From 1-14-0-10-37-14 sp037130845 (GTDB lineage Bacteria; Patescibacteriota; Patescibacteriia; Patescibacteriales; Patescibacteriaceae), in NCBI GenBank assembly GCA_037130845.1, contig JBAXSE010000001.1, forward strand, positions 54,733 through 118,732: a stretch of 64,000 bases of DNA, given 5' to 3'. Below the pieces are notes generated by a model, which saw nothing but the letters and a program-made list of their open reading frames with translations, ran no database searches and was not told where the DNA came from. The position numbers and the translations under genes were made by a program. Shown here one piece after another: positions 25,338-32,800 of the stretch (its first letter is position 1; the number at the start of each line of letters is the position of its first letter).

Positions 25338-25685
25338 ATGGAGAATGCAATATTTATCGAAAGCATCACCAGGTCAATCTTCGACAGCATCCAAAATTTT
25401 GTAGTTACACAAGTTTCTGCTCATTGGTTATCATTTGCTATCAGCCTTGGTATAATCTTGGCAATCATAGTCATACAAAGCATTGGTTGGTATAGATTTT
25501 CTTCAGGCGTTAATAGTGTCATTGGGAGCATTGTTTACCATGTATTATTCTGGTCGTTGGTCGCACTATGCTATTGGATATTCGGCACTCAAATCATCGA
25601 CGAAATCTGGCTAATTTTATTCTGGGCCATTGGTTATAGATTTACCAAGGTATTATTAAAAAGCGTAGGTTTTTGGTTATATTGA
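25338..25685 (+). CDS. Small membrane protein of unknown function
   Basis: A 115-residue protein with about three membrane helices (about 28-50, 62-80, 85-110), starting 4 bases after the metallopeptidase gene. No known family was recognised. Its place at the end of the R-M operon suggests cotranscription. The 134 bases that follow hold no gene. Confidence 0.55.
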   Translation: MENAIFIESITRSIFDSIQNFVVTQVSAHWLSFAISLGIILAIIVIQSIGWYRFSSGVNSVIGSIVYHVLFWSLVALCYWIFGTQIIDEIWLILFWAIGYRFTKVLLKSVGFWLY

Positions 25686-25819
25686 TAGCTCGTCAAGGTG
25701 TGTTTCTGTCCAGGCTATTATATAGGGACAAAATGTTGTGGTTTTGATGGTGTTTTCTGGTTTGCTTTTAAGGGTTGTAACTCGTATGCTTAAAGTGGAC
25801 ATTAAAGTTGTAAAAATAT

Positions 25820-26149
25820 ATGAAAAAAAACAAAAGCAAGAAAGATGTTTTTGAGATCTTGCCAAAAGAAATTGTAAACAAATTTTTCAAAGAAAGGCTT
25901 GAGCTCCCAGACAAGGAGTTTATTGCAAATGGTGTTGAATATATTGACAAAAAATTGGAAGAATTGGAGGAATTGATTGGCAGGGATCTTAAAGAATTTG
26001 AAGAAAGTGCTATTCTTGATATTGTCGATGAATTAACTCCAAAGAGAGCAGACGGCAAATATATAGTCGACCTTCTCCCTTTTGATTATGCGTGGGAGAT
26101 TTATAAAGCAAGGTTATCAACTATTTTGTCGGTAGATATTGAATCTTAA
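25820..26149 (+). CDS. Hypothetical acidic helical protein
   Basis: A 109-residue, mostly helical protein rich in E, K and D (KKLEELEELIGRDLKEFEES). It has no signal peptide and no recognised domain. It is separated by about 130 bases from the gene before and about 90 from the protease gene after, so its transcription unit is unclear. Confidence 0.5.
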   Translation: MKKNKSKKDVFEILPKEIVNKFFKERLELPDKEFIANGVEYIDKKLEELEELIGRDLKEFEESAILDIVDELTPKRADGKYIVDLLPFDYAWEIYKARLSTILSVDIES

Positions 26150-26242
26150 ATAAACAGTTTAATCTAAGGAATTACTCTGGGCTCTACTCCGAGCTAGCCC
26201 ATTGTCTAATAACTGGTCTAAGCTTGGCTGGTCAATAATTTT

Positions 26243-28231
26243 ATGAACAAGACGAAATGGTTTAAAATAATATTTGGCGTGCTTAATGCTGTTAGCATTG
26301 CTTTGCTAGGTTGGCTTTTTGGCTCCGGTCATCTTTGGAGTGAAGGCTATGACTATGATTGGCTTGCCATGGCTTGCCTTTTGATAATCGTGATTGATCT
26401 CGGTCTCGGTGCCTACTTTATTATTAAGTTCCTGATTAGAGATGCTGTTGGATTGATAAAGAAATACTACCACTATCGGATTTTTAAATTTAGTGCCACA
26501 TTGATTTGCGTCTTAATATTGTTCGGCGGCGGATTCTTGGTCAGTAGGTTTAAGCTGGATTTCAATTTTTTTGCACACCGCGCCACCAAGCAGGCCTATA
26601 AGGCAGTAGTTAAAATCAAGACCATTATCCAAGATTCGCAGTACGGTATGCAGAATGTTAGTGAGGGATCAGGCACTATCATTAGTCCTGATGGCAAGAT
26701 TTTGACCAACTATCACGTGGTCAGCGAGGAAGACAGTGATACGAAGAAGCCAAAGCCGGCTGGCTTTATCATCTGTCTAACTAGCGACACTAGTAAGGCT
26801 CCTGATTGTAATTATACGGCCAAGCTGGTGGAGAGGAATAAGGATCTGGATTTGGCAATTCTACAGATTGAGCCGATTTCTGGTTTGAGTAAAAAAAGAA
26901 GCTTTGATTATTTAGAATTGAATACTTCTGATAATACCAAGATTGGTGATCAGATTACCGCCCTTGGCTACCCTGGCATCGGTCAAGAGACCATTACTAT
27001 TACTCAAGGTATTGTCAGTGGCAAGAATAATAAGTATGACCAGGACTGGATTAAGACTGATGCCATGACTTCTTATGGTAATTCTGGGGGTTCAGCCATT
27101 GATTCTGCTGGTAAGATTATCGGTATTCCTAGCGAAGCTTATGCGGACACTTTAGGTAGTCTGGGTTACGTCATTAATGTCACATCCATTAATCAGTGGC
27201 TTCAAGATAATATAAATAAGAATGCTCAAGACATTACCTTCCAAGAACAGGTCGTCGCTTTTGCCAAGAAACTGCATTCTATGCTTGATACTCGAGTATA
27301 TGCTAATGACAGTCCTAAATATACCGTGGCCATGCCTGATGAATGGTCGACCCAGCATAATAGCGAAGACCTGCTGTACATGGACAAGTCTAGCGATCAA
27401 GATGGCGGTTATGTCAGTATCCGTGTCTATAATCAACCCAGAGCGATAAGTCTTACTGAAGTGGTACCGATCTTGAAAAATTCCTTCGTCAGCGGTGATG
27501 ATACATATTATCCTAATGTTGTAGAGGAGAAGGACGCTAAGGTCTCAGGACTGGCCGCTAAGAAAATAATTTATTATAACAAGGGCGATAAAGTTGAGGG
27601 CTATTTCTTGCCTTTTGAAAATTATTTAGTCGCCATCAGGTATAAGTATGGCAAGGATGATAAGGACAAAGATAAGATTAATAAAATTATTGAATCTATA
27701 AAACTTGAGAAATCTAAAACTCAATCAGTAGAGATGCGAGTGGCTACGAATGTCCAGCCTAAATTCAAGTTGCAATTAGGTGCTGACTGGTCAATTTTAC
27801 CTAGGAACGAGAAGGCGTTCTCCGCCTCAATTGTCAACAAGACAATTAAGGAAGCATTTTTCTTTGTCAAAGTTGAGACTGCCGATGAGACCAATAAGAA
27901 TTTCAGCAATACCGAATATCAAGATGACCTCAAGAAGCGAGTTGAGGACCTAAATCTTAATAAGGAAAAGATGGATTTAAAATTTGCCTTTGACGAGCTG
28001 AAGCCCAGCGTCAAATTGAATGACAAGCTGACCGATTGGATGCTGGAAAAGATAACCTTAACAACAGATTCTACTAATAAACTGGCTTGCAAAGAGCAAA
28101 CTTACACTAAGAAGATTGGTGATAAATATGTTAGTATTGGCTTCGATCTTTACAGTGATAAGCCAGAGCTATATAAACAGGCCGAGGCCAAGCTCAAAGA
28201 ACTAATAGCGGGGTTTAATTTGGAAAAATAA
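26243..28231 (+). CDS. Membrane-anchored trypsin-like serine protease (S1C/HtrA-like)
   Basis: The 662-residue protein has three N-terminal membrane helices (about 8-28, 38-62, 85-108) and then a trypsin-fold protease domain with the triad H158 (TNYHVV), D203 (DLDLAILQ) and S281 (GNSGG). No PDZ domain is visible. Instead two related C-terminal modules of about 150 residues each follow (beginning near YTVAMPDEWS and FKLQLGADWS), probably sensing or binding domains. Its stop lies 1 base before the DUF2779 nuclease gene. HtrA-like proteases work in envelope quality control; inside this cargo block a defence role is possible but only inferred. Confidence 0.85.
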   Translation: MNKTKWFKIIFGVLNAVSIALLGWLFGSGHLWSEGYDYDWLAMACLLIIVIDLGLGAYFIIKFLIRDAVGLIKKYYHYRIFKFSATLICVLILFGGGFLVSRFKLDFNFFAHRATKQAYKAVVKIKTIIQDSQYGMQNVSEGSGTIISPDGKILTNYHVVSEEDSDTKKPKPAGFIICLTSDTSKAPDCNYTAKLVERNKDLDLAILQIEPISGLSKKRSFDYLELNTSDNTKIGDQITALGYPGIGQETITITQGIVSGKNNKYDQDWIKTDAMTSYGNSGGSAIDSAGKIIGIPSEAYADTLGSLGYVINVTSINQWLQDNINKNAQDITFQEQVVAFAKKLHSMLDTRVYANDSPKYTVAMPDEWSTQHNSEDLLYMDKSSDQDGGYVSIRVYNQPRAISLTEVVPILKNSFVSGDDTYYPNVVEEKDAKVSGLAAKKIIYYNKGDKVEGYFLPFENYLVAIRYKYGKDDKDKDKINKIIESIKLEKSKTQSVEMRVATNVQPKFKLQLGADWSILPRNEKAFSASIVNKTIKEAFFFVKVETADETNKNFSNTEYQDDLKKRVEDLNLNKEKMDLKFAFDELKPSVKLNDKLTDWMLEKITLTTDSTNKLACKEQTYTKKIGDKYVSIGFDLYSDKPELYKQAEAKLKELIAGFNLEK

Positions 28232-28232
28232 T

Positions 28233-29702
28233 ATGCTAACCAAGTCTGACTATTTAAAATTCATCCAATGCTCTAAGTATCTCTGGCTGGCTAAGTTTAG
28301 GAAGGATTTGTTGCCGGAAGATGTGGATGTTAATCTGCAGAAGGTCTTTGATGAAGGCTTTCGTGTCGAGACTTATGCCTATAAATTATTTCCTGGCGGT
28401 GTCGATGCTCAGGTAGAAGGTTTTGCTGAGTCAATTGAATTGACTAAAGAGCTAATGGCCAAGAAAATGCCGATAATCTTTCAGCCGACAATACGGGGCA
28501 AGAACTTATTTTGTCGTAGCGACATAGTTGTTTTGAATGACGATGGGCAGAGCTGGGATATTTATGAGGTTAAAAGCTCGACGATGGTCAAAGATTTGAA
28601 TGTTCATGATTTGTCATTTCAAAAAGCTTGTTTTGAAGAGGCTGGGCTCAAGGTTGGCAATGTTAACATGATTCATATTAACAATCAGTATATTAAAGAT
28701 GGTGATATTAATCCCCATGAGCTTTTAACTATTGTTAGTCTGAGGGAAGAAATTAAGGCTAAAGAAGTGGAGACCAAGGATAATATTGCTGATGCTCTCA
28801 GGGTTTTGAAAGTTAAAGAAGAGCCGACTGTCAGGATACTTAAGCAATGTGATAATCCGTTTACTTGCCTATTCATTCCGCATTGTTGGAAAGATTTCCC
28901 AGAACATTCCATCTATTCGATAGCTGGTGCCTTGGGCAAGAAAAGGCTAGAAGCCTTGCTGGACGAGGGCATATTAGAGATTAAAGACATTCCACCAGAA
29001 TTATTAACTAGCGACAAACTAATTCGGCATCATCACGCAGTAACGCATAATTTGGTGCACATTGAGAAAGATAATATTAAAGATGATTTGGCACAGATTG
29101 ATTATCCAATTTATTTCTTAGACTATGAGACCAATGGTCCTGCTATTCCTATTATTGATGGCTACCGACCTTATCAAAGAATCGTCTTTCAGTACTCGCT
29201 TCATATTCTTGACTATCCTGGTGCAGAACTAAAGCATTATTATTTTCTAGCTAAGGACGCTAGTGATCCGACTAAAGCTATGGCCGAATCTTTAAAAAGT
29301 CTAATCAGCGAAGACGGAACTATTATCGCTTGGAACATGGGTTTTGAAAAAGGCTGTAATTCAGAGATGGGAGGTCGCGACAAAGATTATAAACTATTCT
29401 TTGAAGACATAAATAATAGGATGTACGACCTAATGCTAATCTTTAAGAAAGGCTATTATGTCCACAAAGATTTTCACGGCAGTGCTTCGCTCAAGAAGGT
29501 TTTACCGGTCGTGGTGCCAGAATTATCCTATAAGGGCCTTGGCATCCAAGAAGGCATGGCCGCCTCAAACAAATGGGGCGACATGGTCAGCCCAGGCTTC
29601 CCTGAAGCTGACAAAGACAAAACCTATAATGACTTACTAGAATACTGTGAGCTTGATACTTTGGCTATGGTTAAAATCTTGGAGAATTTAAATAATTTAT
29701 AG
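28233..29702 (+). CDS. DUF2779-type protein: Cas4-like nuclease fused to a DEDD exonuclease
   Basis: In this 489-residue protein the N-terminal half has the Cas4/RecB nuclease pattern D97, E112, K114 (YEVKSS). Four cysteines at 13, 206, 212 and 218 are placed like the Fe-S cluster ligands of Cas4 and AddB. The C-terminal half reads YFLDYETNG (D297, E299), then WNMGFEKG, then YCELDTLAMV, an RNase H-fold DEDD-type 3'-5' exonuclease pattern. The family (DUF2779) has no assigned function. Tight coupling to the membrane protease (1-base gap) is unusual. No cas1, cas2 or CRISPR array is present. Confidence 0.8.
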   Translation: MLTKSDYLKFIQCSKYLWLAKFRKDLLPEDVDVNLQKVFDEGFRVETYAYKLFPGGVDAQVEGFAESIELTKELMAKKMPIIFQPTIRGKNLFCRSDIVVLNDDGQSWDIYEVKSSTMVKDLNVHDLSFQKACFEEAGLKVGNVNMIHINNQYIKDGDINPHELLTIVSLREEIKAKEVETKDNIADALRVLKVKEEPTVRILKQCDNPFTCLFIPHCWKDFPEHSIYSIAGALGKKRLEALLDEGILEIKDIPPELLTSDKLIRHHHAVTHNLVHIEKDNIKDDLAQIDYPIYFLDYETNGPAIPIIDGYRPYQRIVFQYSLHILDYPGAELKHYYFLAKDASDPTKAMAESLKSLISEDGTIIAWNMGFEKGCNSEMGGRDKDYKLFFEDINNRMYDLMLIFKKGYYVHKDFHGSASLKKVLPVVVPELSYKGLGIQEGMAASNKWGDMVSPGFPEADKDKTYNDLLEYCELDTLAMVKILENLNNL

Positions 29703-29716
29703 ATATTAAAATTAAT

Positions 29717-30166
29717 ATGAAAATCATAGGACCAGAATATTTTAAACTAAAAATAAACAATAGTAAGAGTTTTGATTTGTTGCCGCAGATGGATATAGTT
29801 TATTCTACCAAAAAGGGTGTTCCGAAGTTGTATATTGTGAGTCATAATAAAAAACCTATTTACGTAGGCATAACAACTCAACCAATAAGGTCCAGGATTA
29901 ATTATGGCTTTAGTGCCGTTGGTCGTGGCGGTTACCATGGTTATAAATGGCGTAATAACTATAAGGAGGTAGATTTAAATATCTGGATTCATCAAGATGG
30001 TGACAACAAAGAAGATGTCGAAATTATTGAAGCAGAGGTAGTTTATGAAATTAGAAATCAGTTCGAGCAATGGCCAAGTCAGCAGACAGAAATTCATTTT
30101 CACCAATCTAATAAAAAACACCGTGATATCGCCAAAAAAATATTAAGTACTGGATATGTTAGATAA
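29717..30166 (+). CDS. GIY-YIG domain protein
   Basis: In this 149-residue protein, KLYIVSHNKKPIYVGITTQP is the GIY-YIG strand pair, followed by the arginine in RSRINYGF. A conserved glutamate lies in EIIEAEVVYEIR. The C-terminus is longer than in the two short GIY-YIG genes of the window. It starts 14 bases after the DUF2779 gene and overlaps the start of the ADP-ribosylglycohydrolase gene by 11 bases, so all are probably one transcription unit. A nuclease activity is likely from the fold; the target is unknown. Confidence 0.75.
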   Translation: MKIIGPEYFKLKINNSKSFDLLPQMDIVYSTKKGVPKLYIVSHNKKPIYVGITTQPIRSRINYGFSAVGRGGYHGYKWRNNYKEVDLNIWIHQDGDNKEDVEIIEAEVVYEIRNQFEQWPSQQTEIHFHQSNKKHRDIAKKILSTGYVR

Positions 30167-31091
30167 ATTTAAAGGTTGTTTGGTCGGACTTGCCTGTGGC
30201 GATTATTTAGGCATGCCTGTTGAATTTACTTTTGGTAGGAAGGATGTCATTGATTTCTTTGGTAGTGAAATTTTAAATCCAGTCGACTTTATAGAACCAA
30301 ATTGTGCTAGACGAACAGCTGGTTATTATACCGATGACACCTGCATGGCCTTGTGTTTGGCTGACAGCTTGCTAGAATGCGATTTTGATACTAGAGATCA
30401 GTTCTTAAAATACAAGAAATGGTTATTTGAAGGTTATAATACTCCATTCGGAGATAGACAATTTGGTGTTGGTGATCATACTTACAAAATACTAACTGTA
30501 CTAAGGGAAGACAATCTACCAGACGTGCTTAATCACGTAGAATCACACGGTGGTAATGGTGCCTTAATGAGATGTGCACCGGTTGGTCTGTTATATCATG
30601 ATGATATTGCTATGTTGAAAGATTATAGCATCAAATCAGCTATCATTACTCATAATAATACCGAAGCGGCCTGGTCCTGTGTCGTTTTGAACACTTTTAT
30701 TGCCTATTCTCTTTTAGGTATAGATAAAGCTGATTTTGTCGATAGGTTTATTAATGACCATCCAGACTGCCCTGAGCATATCAAAAAACTACTACTCACT
30801 GACTTCCAGTCGTTGCCTGCTAAGCATAAGATGAATACTAGTGGTTATACTATCCATACACTTAATGTAGTGCTGTATTCGTTTTTTAAAGCCCAAGACT
30901 TCAGAGAAGCTGTCACTGAGGCCGTATTCATGGGTGGAGATGCAGACACTCAAGGAGCGATAGTTGGAGCCCTGGCAGGCGCTTATTATGGCTTTGAGAG
31001 CATTCCAAGTAACTGGCGTGCAACCTTATTAAACAAAGAACACATTGAAGAGGTCGCTGTTAATCTTTATAACAAAAAAATCAGCTCTTAA
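30156..31091 (+). CDS. ADP-ribosylglycohydrolase family protein (DraG-like)
   Basis: The enzyme family removes ADP-ribose from proteins or nucleic acids using two Mg ions. The 311-residue protein has the full set of signatures: GLACGDYLGMPVEF, YTDDTCMAL (metal-binding T-D-D), GGNGALMRCAPVG, and GGDADTQGAIVGALAGAYYG near the C-terminus. It overlaps the GIY-YIG gene by 11 bases. No ADP-ribosyltransferase was recognised beside it, so a classical DarT/DarG or DraT/DraG pair is not evident. It is the last gene of the island. Confidence 0.92.
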   Translation: MLDKFKGCLVGLACGDYLGMPVEFTFGRKDVIDFFGSEILNPVDFIEPNCARRTAGYYTDDTCMALCLADSLLECDFDTRDQFLKYKKWLFEGYNTPFGDRQFGVGDHTYKILTVLREDNLPDVLNHVESHGGNGALMRCAPVGLLYHDDIAMLKDYSIKSAIITHNNTEAAWSCVVLNTFIAYSLLGIDKADFVDRFINDHPDCPEHIKKLLLTDFQSLPAKHKMNTSGYTIHTLNVVLYSFFKAQDFREAVTEAVFMGGDADTQGAIVGALAGAYYGFESIPSNWRATLLNKEHIEEVAVNLYNKKISS

Positions 31092-31120
31092 TTATTCAAG
31101 TCTGACACGACTATTCATAA

Positions 31121-31174
31121 CACCTCCTCAATATTGCCTTGGGCAGTCAATGCCCAAATAGTGCCCACGAGGTG
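31121..31174. other. Structured sequence near the right end of the island
   Basis: A perfect 7-bp hairpin TTGGGCA-GTCAA-TGCCCAA (31139-31157) sits inside an outer stem CACCTC/GAGGTG (31121-31126 with 31169-31174). It follows the last island gene by 30 bases without a T-tract. It could be a terminator-like structure or an integrase/excisionase site. The next ~110 bases up to attR hold nothing recognisable. Confidence 0.45.
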
Positions 31175-31285
31175 CTATAAATAGATAAAATTGATAACAA
31201 TTGATCAGGGTTGAAGAAATGAAATTGTCCTATAGTTAGCGAAATACTTGATAAACTAGGTCTTTTGCTAAGCGGGACATACATC

Positions 31286-31306
31286 TCCGATTCCCGTTAC
31301 CCGCTC
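31286..31306 (+). other. attR: right attachment site of the island
   Basis: An exact 21-bp copy of the tRNA-Gly 3' end (10978-10998). The sequence upstream of it does not form a tRNA, so it is the displaced end produced by integration. A partial inverted copy, AACGGGAATCGGA, lies at 31361-31373. Confidence 0.88.
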
Positions 31307-31307
31307 C

Positions 31308-31349
31308 AAATAAAAAACAGAACCGTATTCCCGGTTCTGTTTTTTATTT
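31308..31349. terminator. Strong bidirectional terminator at the island boundary
   Basis: An 18-bp perfect stem (31308-31325 with 31332-31349) with loop TATTCC has A-runs on the left and T-runs on the right. In the uninterrupted chromosome it would lie directly after tRNA-Gly and be its terminator; integration has separated the two. Confidence 0.85.
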
Positions 31350-31454
31350 GGGTTCGTTTCAACGGGAATCGGACTCTCCTTCGATAAAACTACGGGCGGG
31401 CAAGCACTTTTCAAGCGAGCCTGCCTGACTAGGAGTAATTAATTGCCCGAACTT

Positions 31455-31483
31455 TTGACAAATATTTACCGATACCCTAGAGT
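31455..31483 (+). promoter_or_regulatory. Sigma-70-type promoter for the 31520 gene
   Basis: TTGACA (31455-31460), 17 bases, TAGAGT (31478-31483). The gene follows after the leader TTGGAGTTTATC. Confidence 0.65.
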
Positions 31484-31519
31484 CTAACCAGTTCATTATT
31501 CAATATTTTGGAGTTTATC

Positions 31520-31966
31520 GTGAGTGTTCAAATAATACCGGACGACGTCTGGCGGCAATATTGCATCGGTTGTTATCATACTAGAGACTATGGTGCTCTG
31601 GTCGATATGGCGCAGGAGCTTGATTTGAAAGCGGCTGAGGGCCAAGAGTTGTATCGTATGGTCTTGTCGTATTTTTCTCTGGCTGTACAGAAGGAAGACC
31701 GCTTGTTCGAGCTTGCCGATCTGTTTGATGATATATATTATCGATCTCAGCCTAGGCAATTATCCGATTGTTTATCGCCGCTGGAACAGACCGTTTATGA
31801 GCGTTTCGAATGTTTGTTGAAGCGGATCGAGGCCGATAATACTTCCGAAGAGTATACGGCAATCGTCGATGGTGAAAAAAGCTTAAGCCCGGGTTTGGCT
31901 GAGCTTTTCCAGGCTACCCGGCGGCGGCTGTATTGTGCGCAATTGGCCTTTGCGCAAACAGCGTGA
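31520..31966 (+). CDS. Hypothetical helical protein
   Basis: A 148-residue, mostly alpha-helical protein with helix pairs that could form a TPR-like fold (ALVDMAQELDLKAAEG, YRMVLSYFSLAVQ). The chosen start is GTG at 31520, 7 bases after GGAG in the leader GGAGTTTATC; the open frame begins at the TTG at 31508, whose codons are that leader. It is a single-gene unit with its own promoter and terminator. Function unknown. Confidence 0.6.
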   Translation: MSVQIIPDDVWRQYCIGCYHTRDYGALVDMAQELDLKAAEGQELYRMVLSYFSLAVQKEDRLFELADLFDDIYYRSQPRQLSDCLSPLEQTVYERFECLLKRIEADNTSEEYTAIVDGEKSLSPGLAELFQATRRRLYCAQLAFAQTA

Positions 31967-31978
31967 GTGAATTAAAAT

Positions 31979-31999
31979 GCCTCAAGATTTTCTTGAGGC
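31979..31999 (+). terminator. Intrinsic terminator of the 31520 gene
   Basis: A 9-bp stem GCCTCAAGA/TCTTGAGGC with loop TTT (31979-31999), followed by GTTATTTTTA. Confidence 0.85.
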
Positions 32000-32088
32000 G
32001 TTATTTTTATTTCTGCTTCGGCAGCAGATATTTGCCGACTTGCTTGGACTGATCTGCGTCTTATGTGAATTATATTTTTGGGTATGAA

Positions 32089-32115
32089 AAAAAGGCTACT
32101 TGCGGTAGCCTTTTT
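32089..32115 (-). terminator. Intrinsic terminator of the 33451-32123 operon
   Basis: The stem GGCTAC/GTAGCC (32094-32099 with 32105-32110), extended by five A-T pairs, is followed on the minus strand by a T-run. It lies 8 bases beyond the stop of the last gene. Confidence 0.82.
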
Positions 32116-32122
32116 GTTGTTG

Positions 32123-32761
32123 TTAAAAACCTTTGTAGGTTTCCCATTTGACAGTTGCTTGTGTCTTCTTGTTCTTGGGACACTCTTGGATGATGCGTAC
32201 CAGTTCGAGGTTGTGGTCGAAATGGAGATAGCCGTTGAAGTATTTCTTGCCACAGGAAAAGTTGTAAGCTAAGACATAATGGCCTTCGCGTTGGTGATAG
32301 TCAGTATAGATGTCGAGGATGAACATCAGACCGCTTTCATCTAATCGCTGCATAGTATTCGGGGTCACTCGGCCGGTGTCCAGCGCTTGGCTGACTACCG
32401 ATTTAACCGTGTCCAGGTGGCTCCTGTAGACCTCGTCAGTGTTGATCCGTTCCACTTTCGGCAAGTAGGTGGCCGGGTCATTGCTGTCCCAGTATTCGAG
32501 AGTGGTCAGGTGTAACTGGAAATCCAATCCCAGATAGCCTAGCCAGAAATGCTCGCCATCTTGGCAGCTGAAAGGAGCGAAGTAATGTTCCAGGTTGTTG
32601 ATTGCTCGGCGCTCCGGTGTGGTAAGCTCAATCCCGCCGATTTTGGATAATTCATTGATCAGCCTGGTCGGCACGCTCTTGGTATTGATGGCGATAAGCC
32701 CCAGCTTGCTCAGGACCAGGTCGAAATAAGCGGTAATGCGTTTGGCTTGGTTGGCGTCCAT
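32123..32761 (-). CDS. Hypothetical protein, paralogue of the 32801-33451 product
   Basis: A 212-residue soluble protein. It aligns along its whole length with the upstream gene's product: RITAYFDLVLSKLG vs RIEVYYDVLLKKIA, LGYLGLDFQLHLTTLEY vs KGWLGFDNDLWLTTIEI, YVLAYNFSCGKKYFNG vs YVLNYNFEHGNKYYRG, and TVKWETYKGF vs VVKWEKWKP at the ends. It is the second gene of a two-gene operon from an old tandem duplication. No known domain. A TTTTTGGAGTATCTTA leader precedes the ATG. Confidence 0.65.
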   Translation of the reverse strand: MDANQAKRITAYFDLVLSKLGLIAINTKSVPTRLINELSKIGGIELTTPERRAINNLEHYFAPFSCQDGEHFWLGYLGLDFQLHLTTLEYWDSNDPATYLPKVERINTDEVYRSHLDTVKSVVSQALDTGRVTPNTMQRLDESGLMFILDIYTDYHQREGHYVLAYNFSCGKKYFNGYLHFDHNLELVRIIQECPKNKKTQATVKWETYKGF

Positions 32762-32800
32762 TAAGATACTCCAAAAATAGTGATGAGTGAATTCAGTTTA

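Larger units (their letters stand above)
10978..31306. mobile_element. 20.3-kb genomic island integrated in tRNA-Gly(GCC)
   Basis: The segment is bounded by 21-bp direct repeats of the tRNA-Gly 3' end. It carries a tyrosine integrase beside attL with an excisionase-like gene. The left part (11.0-16.6 kb) holds small DNA-binding and zinc-ribbon proteins and a structured non-coding stretch. The right part (16.7-31.1 kb) is a long plus-strand block: type I restriction-modification, proteases, nucleases and an ADP-ribosylglycohydrolase. It looks more A+T-rich than its flanks. None of the family A or B repeats of the flanking chromosome were seen inside it. No relaxase, capsid, terminase or transposase was found, so it is better called an integrative element or defence island than a prophage or ICE. 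Confidence 0.85.

Noticed and set aside
28233..29702. Part of a CRISPR-Cas system because of the Cas4-like domain
   Set aside because: No cas1, cas2 or effector gene and no regularly spaced repeat array were seen anywhere in the window.
10978..31306. A prophage
   Set aside because: There is an integrase but no capsid, portal, terminase, tail or lysis gene.
31350..31400. A second tRNA at the right island end on the minus strand
   Set aside because: Only the CCGATTCCCGTT-like T-arm fragment is present; no acceptor, D arm or anticodon arm can be folded.
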